From the NCBI RefSeq assembly GCF_020177595.1, contig NZ_JAHTBL010000011.1, positions 1-64,000 on the forward strand: a stretch of 64,000 bases of DNA. Reading direction: 5' to 3'. This DNA comes from Cognatishimia sp. MH4019 (lineage in GTDB: Bacteria > Pseudomonadota > Alphaproteobacteria > Rhodobacterales > Rhodobacteraceae). Positions 35,123 to 45,041 of this stretch are shown in pieces. How positions within the stretch are numbered: position 1 is the first letter of the stretch; every line of letters starts with the position of its first letter. The translations under genes and the position numbers were made by a program. The notes beneath the pieces were generated by a model, which did no database searches, was not told the DNA's origin, and saw only the letters and a list, made by a program, of their open reading frames with translations.

Positions 35123-35761
35123 TTAAACCGAATACCCGAATCGCGCGAAGTCTTCAGCGCAGAGCGCTGCGACTCGGGCGCGCTGCTGATCGGTATACTG
35201 TGCACGCTCAGCCGTTGGGCTGGCATTCACATGGGGCAGGTCCAACGCAAAACCCAGATGCGCTTCAAGCGGAGCGAGATCCGTGGCGAGATGCTCGAGC
35301 CGAATATAGGCCGTGCACGCATCGCGCCCCGTGGCATCGGTCATATAGCTGGACGCCGGGTTGTTGCGCAGAGTGGCTTCGGTATGCGGATCGTCCAGAA
35401 ACGCGCCAAAGCTGGAGGCCTTTGCGAGGGTCACCGCCGGGTGGGCAAAGCTCTGCCCGCGCAGCCAGTGGTAATAGCTCAGCACGCGGTCATAGGGGTT
35501 CCGCACCAGCGTGAAACAGAAAGATGCGTCGATTTGATCCTGATCGACCAGCCCGTAAATGTCGCGAATGCGCGAATGCTTCCAGAGGCGTCCTGATGCA
35601 GGCGTGTCTTTGACCTTATGGCGCCGGTTGCGCGCTTTCGGTGTGTCGCCCAGCATGATGTCGTCTTTCATCGCGCGCGCCTCCAGCGCCAGCGCCATCG
35701 AGGTGCCGCCGGTCTTGGGGATATGGATGAAGATATAGCGCCTGCCCTGCGAGATAATCAT
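35123..35761 (-). CDS. Sulfotransferase family 2 domain-containing protein
   Basis: A 212-residue protein opening with YIFIHIPKTGGTSMALALE, the PAPS 5'-phosphosulfate-binding loop, and later FTLVRNPYDRVLSYYHWLRG, the 3'-phosphate loop of sulfotransferase family 2. It should transfer sulfate from PAPS to a carbohydrate or other surface acceptor, which is unknown. It lies just before the DMT transporter on the same strand. The start ATG is overlapped by no neighbour. Confidence 0.88.
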   Translation of the reverse strand: MIISQGRRYIFIHIPKTGGTSMALALEARAMKDDIMLGDTPKARNRRHKVKDTPASGRLWKHSRIRDIYGLVDQDQIDASFCFTLVRNPYDRVLSYYHWLRGQSFAHPAVTLAKASSFGAFLDDPHTEATLRNNPASSYMTDATGRDACTAYIRLEHLATDLAPLEAHLGFALDLPHVNASPTAERAQYTDQQRARVAALCAEDFARFGYSV

Positions 35762-35765
35762 AGGC

Positions 35766-36686
35766 TCACGCTACCGCGCGCGCCGTGCGGATCGCAATCA
35801 GCGATCCTGCGGTGATCACGAGGGCGACGCCAAAAAAACCCAGCGGATTCAAAAGCTGGCTGAAGAAAAGCCACGCGAAGAAAGAGGCGAACAAAATAAC
35901 GGCGTATTCAAGCACGGCGACGGTGGACGTTTCGCCCAGCTGATAGGCTTTGATGATAAGGCCCACACCGATCACAGAACCGACCGCCTGTATCGCGATC
36001 AGACCCCAGATCAGCGGAGAGATCGGAACCCACCCCCGGATCAGAAACCCGTCAGGCCCGTCCGGCACTGCTTGCGGAAAAAGCGTCAATACACCGAGAC
36101 CAATCACGCCCCAAAGGCCCAGAATGGCCATGAAACCTGCCAACAGGCAAAGCGTGGATTCCTGCAAGCACCAGCGGCGCGTGGCCAGCGCCCCCAGCGC
36201 GTAGAGCAATCCCGCCCCCACCGGCATCAGGGTGACCAGCGACAGGTTGGCCGGGTCAGGCTGCAAGACCAGTAGGGTGCCCGTGAACCCCAAAGCGACA
36301 GCGGCGATGCGCACCGGGCCGATGGGTTGGCCCAGCGCAAGCGCCGAGACGACAAGCACCCAAATCGGCGAGGTGAACAGCCCCGCGAGTGATTGTGCGA
36401 TCGGCAGAAAGGCAAGTGATCCGAAGTAAAGCAGCATAGACGTGGCGACCAACGCACTGCGGATCACGACCGGGCCGAAGCGCCTGGGGCGCAGGCTGCC
36501 AAATCCCAACGCGGACAGGCCCGCGATCAGTATCAGCGCCATCACCGAGCGGACGGCATGCATCTGCCAAAGCCCGATTTCGGCACTGATGCGAAACACG
36601 AAATTGTCGATGCACCCCAGCATCGCCATCGCTCCAAGGATGCAAAGCGCAGCTTTGCGCGGTTGAGTGGGAGCGTCCTGCGTCAT
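35766..36686 (-). CDS. DMT-superfamily transporter (EamA type)
   Basis: A 306-residue membrane protein with about ten hydrophobic segments and two EamA-like halves (SVMALILIAGLSALG, SLAFLPIAQSLAGLFTSPIWVLVVSALAL, VSALALGQPIGPVRIAAVALGFTGTLL). It is a predicted exporter of metabolites or amino acids. I take the ATG at 36686 (MTQDAPTQP...) because the extra N-terminal residues from a TTG at 36722 look non-coding. It is divergent from the acyl-CoA synthetase gene. Confidence 0.88.
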   Translation of the reverse strand: MTQDAPTQPRKAALCILGAMAMLGCIDNFVFRISAEIGLWQMHAVRSVMALILIAGLSALGFGSLRPRRFGPVVIRSALVATSMLLYFGSLAFLPIAQSLAGLFTSPIWVLVVSALALGQPIGPVRIAAVALGFTGTLLVLQPDPANLSLVTLMPVGAGLLYALGALATRRWCLQESTLCLLAGFMAILGLWGVIGLGVLTLFPQAVPDGPDGFLIRGWVPISPLIWGLIAIQAVGSVIGVGLIIKAYQLGETSTVAVLEYAVILFASFFAWLFFSQLLNPLGFFGVALVITAGSLIAIRTARAVA

Positions 36687-36768
36687 CGCGCCACAGATTG
36701 CGCTTTCCAAGCGCGTTGGCAAGCGCCATAATTGTCGGACATTTGAAAACGCGGTTGAGGAGAGCGCG

Positions 36769-38397
36769 ATGGGATGGCTGGCTGACGAAAGCGGTCTGGA
36801 GAAAAACGCAGCAAACTACGTGCCCCTTACGCCGCTGTCGCATTTGCACAGGGCGGAGCAGGTGTTCCCGGATCGTGAGGCCGTGATCTATGGCGATCAC
36901 CGCAAGACCTATCGAGAGTATCACGCGCGGGTGTCGCAGCTGGCCTCGGCGCTGGTAAAGATCGGGATCAAACCGGGCGATGTGGTGGCGACGCTCTTGC
37001 CCAATGTCCCGGCTCAGGCAGAGGCGCATTTCGGCGTGCCAGCCTGCGGCGCGGTCCTGAACACGATCAACATCCGGCTTGAGGCCGACACGATTGCCTA
37101 TATTTTCGATCACGCTGAGGCCAAAGCCGTGCTGGTCGACAGCCAGTTCCTGCCCATTGCGATGGATGCCATCGGCCTGATGGAAGGCCCCGCCCCGCAG
37201 ATCATTGAAGTGCCTGATGACGCCGCAGGCGTGCACCATATGGGCGAGCAGATTGACTACGAGGATTTTCTGGCCACAGGCGATGCCGATTTCGCCTGGA
37301 TCATGCCCGAGGATGAATGGGAGAGCCTCGCGATCAACTACACCTCCGGCACAACCGGGCGGCCCAAGGGTGTCGTCTACCATCACAGAGGCGCGTATCT
37401 GATGACGATGGGCACGGTCGTGAGCTGGCAGATGCAGCTTTACCCACGCTATCTGACGATTGTGCCGCTCTTTCATTGCAATGGCTGGAACCACACGTGG
37501 ATGATGCCGATGCTGGGCGGCACGATTGTGTGCTGCCGCGATATCAGCGCAGGTGCGATCTATGACGCGCTGGCCGATGAAGGGGTCACGCATTTCGGCG
37601 GCGCGCCCATCGTGCTGAACATGATCGTCAACGCCAAGGACAGCGAGCGCCGCTCTTTCGATCACGAGGTGCAGGTCTTTACCGCTGGTGCGCCGCCCGC
37701 TGCCGCAACGCTGGCCGCGATTGAAAAGCTGGGCTTCAATGTCATGCAGGTCTACGGGCTGACCGAGACCTATGGCCATGTCACCGAATGTCTGTGGAAT
37801 GCCGACGCGTGGGACGGGCTGCCCCAATCCGAACAAGCGGCGATCAAGGCGCGTCAGGGTGTGGCCTTCCCGATGATGGAGCATCTCGGCGTCGTCGACG
37901 AAAACAACCAGCAGATCGCCATGGACGGCACGACCCAAGGTGAGATCGTGCTGCGAGGCAATTCGGTGATGAAGGGCTATCTCAAGAACGAGAAAGCCAC
38001 GCGCGAGAGCTTTGCGGGCGGGCATTTCCACTCGGGCGACATCGCGGTGCAGCACCCTGACGGCCACGTGCAGATCGCGGATCGCGCCAAGGACATCATC
38101 ATTTCGGGCGGCGAGAACATCAGTTCGGTCGAGGTGGAAGGCGCGTTGATGCACCACCCGGCAATCCTGCTGGCCGCTGTGGTGGCCAAGCCAGACGACA
38201 AATGGGGCGAGGTGCCATGCGCCTTTGTCGAGCTGAAAGACGGCGCGACCGCAGACGAGGCCGAGATCATCGCCTTCTCGCGCGAGCGTCTGGCGGGCTT
38301 CAAGACACCCAAGCGGGTGATCTTTCAGGAGCTGCCCAAGACCTCCACCGGGAAAATCCAGAAGTTCGAGCTGCGCACGATTGCCAAATCCCTTTGA
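36769..38397 (+). CDS. Acyl-CoA synthetase (AMP-forming, FadD/DmdB-like)
   Basis: A 542-residue ANL-superfamily ligase. The P-loop is YTSGTTGRPKGVVYHHRGAY, the A5 motif VYGLTETYGHVTEC, the hinge HSGDIAVQHPDGHVQIADRAKD, and the catalytic lysine is in LPKTSTGKIQKFEL. Length and motif wording resemble the group that includes both medium-chain acyl-CoA ligases and DmdB (methylmercaptopropionate-CoA ligase); the sequence alone does not choose. GAGGAGAG precedes the ATG. It is near but not in the beta-oxidation operon. Confidence 0.92.
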   Translation: MGWLADESGLEKNAANYVPLTPLSHLHRAEQVFPDREAVIYGDHRKTYREYHARVSQLASALVKIGIKPGDVVATLLPNVPAQAEAHFGVPACGAVLNTINIRLEADTIAYIFDHAEAKAVLVDSQFLPIAMDAIGLMEGPAPQIIEVPDDAAGVHHMGEQIDYEDFLATGDADFAWIMPEDEWESLAINYTSGTTGRPKGVVYHHRGAYLMTMGTVVSWQMQLYPRYLTIVPLFHCNGWNHTWMMPMLGGTIVCCRDISAGAIYDALADEGVTHFGGAPIVLNMIVNAKDSERRSFDHEVQVFTAGAPPAAATLAAIEKLGFNVMQVYGLTETYGHVTECLWNADAWDGLPQSEQAAIKARQGVAFPMMEHLGVVDENNQQIAMDGTTQGEIVLRGNSVMKGYLKNEKATRESFAGGHFHSGDIAVQHPDGHVQIADRAKDIIISGGENISSVEVEGALMHHPAILLAAVVAKPDDKWGEVPCAFVELKDGATADEAEIIAFSRERLAGFKTPKRVIFQELPKTSTGKIQKFELRTIAKSL

Positions 38398-38469
38398 CTT
38401 GGCGTTGTGAGCGGACCTTCGCTGGTCTAGAGTGTCCGCAAATATAAAAGCGGTAGAGCAGCCAAACCC

Positions 38470-39480
38470 GTGACAGCTCTGAACAAATATGACCGGCTCG
38501 AAAGCCCCGGCCTTTGGCGCGCGACAGCGGATGCCCAAAGGCAGGATGTCGTGCTGTCGTTTGGCAATGCCACGCTTGTGGTGTCAGACAAGGCTGGGCG
38601 TGCGCTGACCCATTGGTCGCTGCCCGCGATTGAACGGATCAATCCGGGCGAACGCCCTGCCCTTTTTGCGCCCGACACCGAACAAAGCGAAACGCTTGAA
38701 GTCGCAGATGACACGATGATTGACGCGCTGGAGACAGTGCGCAAGACGATCCTGAAACGCCGCCCACAGCCCGGCCGCCTGCGGTTTGCAATCTTTGGTG
38801 GCAGCATCGTCTTTATCGGCTGGTTGGGGCTGTTCTGGTTGCCCGGTGCGCTGGTGGCCCATGCCAACACCGTTGTGCCAGAGGTGAAGCGCGACCAGAT
38901 CGGGCGGGATCTCACACGGCATCTGACCCGGATCACAGGGCGCGCGTGCTCCACCGCTTTGGGCGACCGCGCGTTACGCCGTATCGCCGTGCGGCTGGGC
39001 CTGCCCGGTGATCTGCGCGTGGTGCGTGCGACGCTGCCCGACACGATTGGCCTGCCCGGAGGCGACATTCTGATCAATGCCCGCGTGGTCGAGGATCACG
39101 AGGATCCGGACGTGCTCGCAGGCTATCTGCTGGCCGAACAGGCCCGCATCGCTGCCGAGCCTGCGCTGGAACAAATGCTTGCCTATGCCGGTCCGCTGAC
39201 CAGCTTCCGGTTATTGACCCAAGGCGAAGTGCCAGAGGCGACCCTGACAGGCTATGCCGAGCATCTACTGGCCCAGACCCCGGCGCTGCCCGACAGCACA
39301 GCCTTGCTCACAAGGTTTAAAGAGGCGGGCCTGCGCTCAACCAGCTTTGCCTATGCGGTCGATCCGTCAGGCGAGACAACCCTTGATCTGATCGAGGCCG
39401 ATCCGTTTCCCGCAGGCTCCGAGAAGATTTCGCTCAGCGATCAGGATTGGGTCAGCCTGCAAGGGATTTGCGGCGAATAA
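38470..39480 (+). CDS. Membrane-anchored protein resembling an M48 peptidase without its active site
   Basis: A 336-residue protein with one hydrophobic segment near residues 105-128 (FAIFGGSIVFIGWLGLFWLPGALV), then a lumenal part. LPGGDILINARVVEDHEDPDVLAGYLLAEQARIAA aligns by eye with the M48 metallopeptidase pattern, in which the zinc motif HExxH should follow AGxLA; here that place reads AEQAR, so both histidines are lost. It is probably an inactive relative. The start is GTG. A bidirectional hairpin terminator follows. Confidence 0.65.
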   Translation: MTALNKYDRLESPGLWRATADAQRQDVVLSFGNATLVVSDKAGRALTHWSLPAIERINPGERPALFAPDTEQSETLEVADDTMIDALETVRKTILKRRPQPGRLRFAIFGGSIVFIGWLGLFWLPGALVAHANTVVPEVKRDQIGRDLTRHLTRITGRACSTALGDRALRRIAVRLGLPGDLRVVRATLPDTIGLPGGDILINARVVEDHEDPDVLAGYLLAEQARIAAEPALEQMLAYAGPLTSFRLLTQGEVPEATLTGYAEHLLAQTPALPDSTALLTRFKEAGLRSTSFAYAVDPSGETTLDLIEADPFPAGSEKISLSDQDWVSLQGICGE

Positions 39481-39496
39481 CGCCCCGCATAAATGA

Positions 39497-39536
39497 AAAG
39501 GGGCGCGATGCCTCTTCGCATCCCGCCCCTTCTTTT
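39497..39536. terminator. Bidirectional intrinsic terminator
   Basis: GGGGCGCGATGC and GCATCCCGCCCC pair around CTCTTC, with a T-run on the plus strand (TTCTTTTT) and CCCCTTTTC on the minus strand. It separates the convergent M48-like and SPOR-domain genes. Confidence 0.85.
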
Positions 39537-39555
39537 TCGCCTTTTTCTGACGCGC

Positions 39556-40848
39556 TTACTTGCGCAGGAATGCATCCCTGAACCCGGCCTGACGTGCCCG
39601 GTTCAGCCCTGCATTGAGCTGCGATTGCGTGCCGAAAGGCCCTGCCAATACGATTGTATAGTTTTTGCCACCTTTGGAGTATTTGCTCAGACGCACGGGC
39701 AAACCGCTCGCCTGCAAGCGCCGCGCTGTGTTGGTTGCGTTCTGCGGGACACCAAATGTGCCGACCTGCACGAACCGGTGGCTGGCTGCACGCGCCTGTT
39801 GACGCGGTGCAGGGGCGTTCATGGCCGATAGACGCTCTTTGCGCACCACGCGGGTCTGCTTTTTGGGCGCCTTGATCCGTTTGGTGGGCGCTGCCTGACG
39901 CGTGACATAGGTCACAGGGGCCTCGGCTTGAGGACCACAGCGCACAGCGGCCTTTTCGCCCGAGTTGATATAGCGGCTCGACAGCGCAGAAGCGCCCTGA
40001 CATCCAGACGACGCACTGCGCACACGGGTTTTACCCTCGCGGGGCAGCGTGTCCGTCCAGACGCGGGCCATCTGCGCATCCCCTTGGGCCGTGCGTGGAC
40101 CCCTGTTTGGGTTCAGGCGATCGTCTTCCCAGACGCGACGGTAGCCGGGAGGCGGCGTGATGACCTCGCGGCGCGCTGGCGCGGTGGCTACGACGCGTTG
40201 GCCGTTAGACCCGCGCAGGACGGTGACCGGGGATTCTGCTTGGGGACCGCAGCGCACAGCGGCCTTGCCGCCCGAGTTGATGTACCGGCTGGACAGGGCA
40301 GACGCCCCTTGGCATGCAGCCTGACGGCGCGTGGCTTGGGGTGCCGGAGCTGCGGCGACCGGACGGCGCACAACAACACGCGGCTGAGCAGCCGGTGCGC
40401 GCACCACGCTGCGCGGCGCTTGCTGGGTTCGCACGACAGCCTTAGGCGCGGGCCGGGCTGACGCGACCGTATCAATCGGGCGACCCGGCTGGCGCTGGAA
40501 AATACGCGGGGCGGCGGGACGGCGCGGTGTGGCCTGCGCCGTTTGGCGCGGCTCGATAATCTCTGGCGCGGCGGGTGCAGCCGCAGGGGCTTCCGCCACA
40601 CGGGCACGACTACCGAGAGAGGGCTGCATACCGCAGATTTGCTTGCGGCTACGCGTGACGCGCGGCACCCAAGTGGTGTTGCCGCTGATGCCTGCGCGCA
40701 CATAAACACAGCCGCGGCTGTCAACATATTGCTTGGCGGTGAAAGACGCTGGCGGAAACTCTGCGGGGATATCGCCCTGCGCTGCAGCTCCCCCCGCTGT
40801 CATGCTCAAGATTACCGCTAAAACCGAACGTACCTGCCGAAAACGCAT
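39556..40848 (-). CDS. SPOR-domain protein with duplicated cysteine module
   Basis: A 430-residue exported protein. It has a signal peptide at the N-terminus (RFRQVRSVLAVILSMTAGGAAAQ), a cysteine-containing entry module, an alanine/proline/arginine-rich linker, two near-identical modules (CQGASALSSRYINSG followed by KAAVRCGPQ), and a C-terminal SPOR-like domain (HRFVQVGTFGVPQNATNTARRL). SPOR domains bind denuded peptidoglycan at the septum, so a cell-wall or division role is likely. The two modules (39918-40008 and about 40230-40320) are probably disulfide-bonded. The start at 40848 follows GGGGGCAC. Confidence 0.88.
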   Translation of the reverse strand: MRFRQVRSVLAVILSMTAGGAAAQGDIPAEFPPASFTAKQYVDSRGCVYVRAGISGNTTWVPRVTRSRKQICGMQPSLGSRARVAEAPAAAPAAPEIIEPRQTAQATPRRPAAPRIFQRQPGRPIDTVASARPAPKAVVRTQQAPRSVVRAPAAQPRVVVRRPVAAAPAPQATRRQAACQGASALSSRYINSGGKAAVRCGPQAESPVTVLRGSNGQRVVATAPARREVITPPPGYRRVWEDDRLNPNRGPRTAQGDAQMARVWTDTLPREGKTRVRSASSGCQGASALSSRYINSGEKAAVRCGPQAEAPVTYVTRQAAPTKRIKAPKKQTRVVRKERLSAMNAPAPRQQARAASHRFVQVGTFGVPQNATNTARRLQASGLPVRLSKYSKGGKNYTIVLAGPFGTQSQLNAGLNRARQAGFRDAFLRK

Positions 40849-40924
40849 ATGTGCCCCCACAAAATATGGTGGAACAATGCGTCAAAAACCATAACGAGTA
40901 AAGAAACAATCCGTCCGATTTGGC

Positions 40925-41557
40925 TTATTTAGTTCCAAACATGCGGTCTCCCGCATCTCCTAGTCCGGGGACAATATACCCCTGCTCGTTCAGCTTCTCG
41001 TCTACAGATGCGGTGATGATCGGCACGTCCGGATGGGCCTCCTGCATGCGGGCAATGCCCTCGGGAGCGGCCAAAAGGCACAAGAAGCGGATGTTTCTCG
41101 CCCCTGCTTCCTTCAGCAAATCAACCGCTGCGGCGGATGAGTTGCCCGTCGCCAGCATCGGATCAACCGCGATCACAAGGCGTTCTTCCAGCGCGTCGGG
41201 CAGCTTGCAATAATACTGCACAGGCTGAAGCGTTTCCTCGTCCCGGTAGAGCCCGACAAAGCCCACACGCGCGGAGGGGATCAGGTCAAGCACACCGTCC
41301 AGCAAGCCATTGCCCGCACGCAGGATCGACACAAGGGCCAGCTTTTTGCCGTCCAGCTGCGGGGCCTGCATTGGCCCCATTGGCGTCTCGGTCGGGACCT
41401 CGACAACGGGCAGATCGCGCGTCACCTCATATGCCAACAGGTGGCTGATCTCGCGCAGCAGGGTGCGAAACTGACCGGTGGAGGTCTCAACCCGCCGCAT
41501 CAGCGTCAGCTTGTGTTGCACCAAAGGGTGATCGACAACGGTTAACAGATCGCTCAT
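40925..41557 (-). CDS. upp: Uracil phosphoribosyltransferase
   Basis: A 210-residue salvage enzyme that makes UMP from uracil and PRPP. The PRPP loop is [17 protein letters not shown], and the uracil-binding end reads [17 protein letters not shown], which is diagnostic. The start ATG overlaps the adenosine deaminase stop by four bases, so it is the last gene of the leftward nucleoside salvage operon. An upstream extension to 41605 is not protein-like. Confidence 0.97.
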   Translation of the reverse strand: MSDLLTVVDHPLVQHKLTLMRRVETSTGQFRTLLREISHLLAYEVTRDLPVVEVPTETPMGPMQAPQLDGKKLALVSILRAGNGLLDGVLDLIPSARVGFVGLYRDEETLQPVQYYCKLPDALEERLVIAVDPMLATGNSSAAAVDLLKEAGARNIRFLCLLAAPEGIARMQEAHPDVPIITASVDEKLNEQGYIVPGLGDAGDRMFGTK

Positions 41558-42537
41558 GGGGTCTCCAATTTGGTTAACAAGGTTGTGCGGGTCTCGGCGT
41601 CGCAAAAAGCGGCTTCTGCGGATGTTTTCGCGATCTGGCCGAAGATTTCATCGTCCCAGCCAAACGTATCGGCAAGGCGATCATACTCGGCCCGCATAGT
41701 CGTGTGAAAGAACGGCGGATCGTCCGTGGACACGGTGACTTTGACACCCGCTGCGCGCAGTTTTTCGATCGGGTGATCGGCCCAGCGCTTGGCAACCCCA
41801 AGGGCCACGTTGGACCCTGGGCAGACTTCGAGCACAACTCCGGCTTCTGCCAGCTCATCGACCAAAGCGGGGTCCTGAATAGCGTGGACGCCATGCCCAA
41901 TCCGTTCGACCCGCAAATCGCGCCACGCGTCGCGGACAGAGGCCGCCCCGCCCCACTCGCCCGCATGGGCGGTCAGGCGCAATCCGGCCTCGCGGGCCAT
42001 GTCGAAACTGTAGGCAAAGTCGCTTGGCTTGCCGGCCATTTCGTCACCCGCAATGCCGTAACCGACAATCCAGTCACCTGCCGTCTCAGCGGCACAAAGC
42101 GCTGTTTCCTTTGCCTTTTCCGGGCCGAAATGACGGATACATGTCACGATGCCCCGCAGGATAATGCCGTCTTGGGCCTCAGCCTTGGTCGCGGCCTCTT
42201 GCATCGCGTGAAGGTATTCGCGCCATGCGCCCACATCACGCCCACCGCAGAAATCGGGGGACAGGAACGTCTCGGCATAGATCACATCATTGGCCGCGCA
42301 TTGCTCCAGCACGGCGGTGGTCAGACGGGCGTAATCCTCGGGCGAGGTCAGCACGCTTGTCGCCGCCTCATAGACCCGCAGAAAATCGTTGAAATCGCTG
42401 TAGCTGTAATTGCCAGCCTCATCGAAAATCCCGTCGAGATTAACAGACTTCTCCTGCGCCAAGCCGCGAATGAACGCAGGCGGTGCCGCGCCTTCAAGAT
42501 GTAGGTGAAGCTCAACCTTTGGCAGATGCGTCGTCAT
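41554..42537 (-). CDS. add: Adenosine deaminase
   Basis: A 327-residue amidohydrolase that converts adenosine to inosine. The zinc ligands appear in [10 protein letters not shown] (HxH), HAGEWGG (third histidine) and STDDPPFF (aspartate); [10 protein letters not shown] holds the catalytic histidine region. It overlaps both upp and deoB by four bases. The gene is slightly shorter than the E. coli Add but all motifs are present. Confidence 0.96.
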   Translation of the reverse strand: MTTHLPKVELHLHLEGAAPPAFIRGLAQEKSVNLDGIFDEAGNYSYSDFNDFLRVYEAATSVLTSPEDYARLTTAVLEQCAANDVIYAETFLSPDFCGGRDVGAWREYLHAMQEAATKAEAQDGIILRGIVTCIRHFGPEKAKETALCAAETAGDWIVGYGIAGDEMAGKPSDFAYSFDMAREAGLRLTAHAGEWGGAASVRDAWRDLRVERIGHGVHAIQDPALVDELAEAGVVLEVCPGSNVALGVAKRWADHPIEKLRAAGVKVTVSTDDPPFFHTTMRAEYDRLADTFGWDDEIFGQIAKTSAEAAFCDAETRTTLLTKLETP

Positions 42538-43730
42538 AGAAAGCTCCGTCCGGGGCCTTGGGCGGGGACACCGAGATGCGCCGCGATTGAGGCTGCAACA
42601 TCGGCGAACCCCACCTGCCCGATTTGGTTAACATCCGGCCCTTTTCCGACGACCGGAACGCGTTCGCGTGTGTGATCCGTGCCGCGCCAGGTTGGGTCAT
42701 TGCCATGATCCGCAGTGAAAATCATCAGATCATCGGCGCGTAGCCCATCCATAACGCGGGGCAGTTGCGCATCGAACCATTCCAGCGCGCGGGCATAGCC
42801 CGCAACATCGCGGCGGTGGCCATAGAGGCTGTCGAACTCGACAAAGTTGGCGAAGACAAACGCATTGTCGGGCGCCGTCTGAACCGCGTTCACCAGATGC
42901 TCCATCAACGCCGCATCGTCGCCTTTCACGACCGTGTCGATCCCCTGCATGGAGAAGATATCTCCAATCTTGCCAATGGCTTGCACAGTTCCGCCTGCCC
43001 CTTGCACCCAATCGCAAAGCGACGGTGACGGCAACGGGATCGCAAAATCCTTGCGATTGGTGGTACGGGTAAATCCGGCTTCAGGCGAGCCGATGAAAGG
43101 GCGTGCAATGACGCGGCCAACCTTCATCGCGTGCAGCATCGGCGTCAGATCGCGGCACAGCTGATAGAGTCGATCAAGCCCGAACGCCTCTTCATGGGCG
43201 GCAATCTGAAACACGCTATCGGCAGAGGTGTAACAGATCGGCCAGCCGGTCTGCAGATGGCGCGCGCCTTCTTCCTCGATGATCGCGGTGCCGGGGGCGT
43301 GACGATTGCCCAACAGCCCGCCCGTGCCTGCGGCGAGGCAAACCTGCGTGACGACCGGTTCGGGGAAGCACGGATCGGTGTCGGGGAAATAATGCCAGTC
43401 CCACGGCACAGGGACGCCCGCAAGTTCCCAATGGCCCGAGGGCGTGTCCTTGCCTTTCGAGACCTCGGTCGCCGCGCCCCATATTCCGGTCGGCGTGGCC
43501 GTTAATCCTGGTGTTTCGGCACCCGAGGCGAGCCGGACCGCGGCCCCTAATCCAAGCGCATCAAGATGCGGCAGATGAAGCGGTCCGCTGCGGCCTTCCT
43601 CTGCCTGACCGGCCGCACAAGCCTGTGCGATATGGCCCAGGGTATTGGCCCCTTCATCCCCAAAATCCGCCGCATCCGGTGCGCCGCCGCAACCCACAGA
43701 GTCCATCACGATAAGAAAAGCGCGCGTCAT
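42534..43730 (-). CDS. deoB: Phosphopentomutase
   Basis: A 398-residue alkaline phosphatase-superfamily enzyme that interconverts (deoxy)ribose 1- and 5-phosphate. The N-terminal metal site is in MDSVGCGGAPDA and the second site in FTADHGNDPTWRGTDHTRERVPV; GVVGSH-type hinge features are not clearly seen, but family length agrees. It shares a TGATG junction with deoA, and its stop overlaps add. Together they feed nucleoside sugar into the pentose pathway. Confidence 0.96.
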   Translation of the reverse strand: MTRAFLIVMDSVGCGGAPDAADFGDEGANTLGHIAQACAAGQAEEGRSGPLHLPHLDALGLGAAVRLASGAETPGLTATPTGIWGAATEVSKGKDTPSGHWELAGVPVPWDWHYFPDTDPCFPEPVVTQVCLAAGTGGLLGNRHAPGTAIIEEEGARHLQTGWPICYTSADSVFQIAAHEEAFGLDRLYQLCRDLTPMLHAMKVGRVIARPFIGSPEAGFTRTTNRKDFAIPLPSPSLCDWVQGAGGTVQAIGKIGDIFSMQGIDTVVKGDDAALMEHLVNAVQTAPDNAFVFANFVEFDSLYGHRRDVAGYARALEWFDAQLPRVMDGLRADDLMIFTADHGNDPTWRGTDHTRERVPVVGKGPDVNQIGQVGFADVAASIAAHLGVPAQGPGRSFL

Positions 43731-45037
43731 CAGCTGACCATCCGGTAGACTGTCGGCGGCACGTCTGGCGCGGTATCGCTGACAGTGACGGCGCTACGAA
43801 TTGCCTGCGCCGCCCGGTCGGCCGAAGCCTGATCGCGCGCATGGATCAAAGCCACGGGGACAGCGTCATCCACGAAATCGCCCAACTCGCAAAGCTCAGA
43901 CAGACCCACGGCGGGGTCGATCCGGTCGTCTGCCGTCACGCGCCCACCGCCCAATTGCACCACAACACGGCCCAGCGCCTCGCTATCTAGCGCGGTGACG
44001 TGACCGGCATCGCGGGCGTGGACCTCTTGCACAATGGGGGCGGCGGGCAAGCGATCGTGCCAACGATCCACGAAATCATGGGGTCCGCCCATCGCCGCAA
44101 CCATCGCCTGAAACCGCTCGGCGGCAGAGCCGTCATGCAAGCTGTCGGCAATCTGCACGGCACCGTCTTCGGCGGTATCCGCCAGCCCTGCCATGACCAG
44201 CAATTCGCCGCCCAACGTCGCGGCAAGATCGGGCAGATCAGGGTTCACCTCATCGCCTGTGAGGGCTTGCATGACCTCCATCACTTCCAGCGCATTGCCC
44301 AGCGATTTGGCCAGTGGTTGGTTCATATCGGTGATGAAAGCGCGGGTCGGGCAGCCCGCGCCATTGGCCGTCTCGACCAGCATTTCGGCCAGATCAGAGG
44401 CCGCGCCCATGGATTTCATGAAGGCGCCCGAGCCAAGTTTGACGTCCAGCACCAATCCATCAAGGCCAGCCGCAAGCTTTTTCGACAGGATCGAGGCGGT
44501 GATCAGCTCTGGGCTGTTCACGGTCGCGGTCATGTCACGAATTGCGTAGAGACGCTTGTCGGCGGGGGCGATATCGGCGGTGGCGCTGACGATGGCGCAT
44601 CCGACCTGCCCCACGACCCGACGAAACTGGTCTTGCGGAATTTCGGTTTTCAAACCCGGAATCGCTTCGAGCTTGTCGAGCGTTCCGCCCGTATGTCCCA
44701 GACCCCGACCCGAAATCATCGGGACATAGGCCCCGCAAGCCGCCAGCGCCGGGGCCAGCAAAAGCGATACGCAATCACCCACGCCGCCGGTGGAGTGTTT
44801 ATCCAGCACTGGCCCGTCCAATTGCCACCGCATCACCTGCCCGCTGTCGCGCATCGACGTGGTTAACGCGATACGCTCATGCTCGGAAAGGCCGCCCATG
44901 CAAACGGCCATTGCAAAGGCAGCTCCTTGGGCATCACTTACACTGCCATCGGCCAAGCCTTCGCAAAAGCGGGCGATTTCGGCTTCTGATACGGATTGGC
45001 CTTCGCGGACCAATCTGATGACGCTGCGCGGATCCAT
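43730..45037 (-). CDS. deoA: Thymidine phosphorylase
   Basis: A 435-residue pyrimidine nucleoside phosphorylase producing a free base and deoxyribose 1-phosphate. The family signature is KHSTGGVGDCVSLLLAP, and SGRGLGHTGGTLDKLEAIPG carries the phosphate/base site. I start it at the ATG giving MDPRSVIRLVREG; an open frame further up to 45181 overlaps cdd antisense-free and is not protein-like. It overlaps deoB at TGATG and follows cdd by a few bases. Confidence 0.96.
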   Translation of the reverse strand: MDPRSVIRLVREGQSVSEAEIARFCEGLADGSVSDAQGAAFAMAVCMGGLSEHERIALTTSMRDSGQVMRWQLDGPVLDKHSTGGVGDCVSLLLAPALAACGAYVPMISGRGLGHTGGTLDKLEAIPGLKTEIPQDQFRRVVGQVGCAIVSATADIAPADKRLYAIRDMTATVNSPELITASILSKKLAAGLDGLVLDVKLGSGAFMKSMGAASDLAEMLVETANGAGCPTRAFITDMNQPLAKSLGNALEVMEVMQALTGDEVNPDLPDLAATLGGELLVMAGLADTAEDGAVQIADSLHDGSAAERFQAMVAAMGGPHDFVDRWHDRLPAAPIVQEVHARDAGHVTALDSEALGRVVVQLGGGRVTADDRIDPAVGLSELCELGDFVDDAVPVALIHARDQASADRAAQAIRSAVTVSDTAPDVPPTVYRMVS

Positions 45038-45041
45038 GGTG

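Noticed and set aside
36769-38397. DmdB (methylmercaptopropionate-CoA ligase) naming
   Set aside because: Substrate cannot be resolved without alignment.
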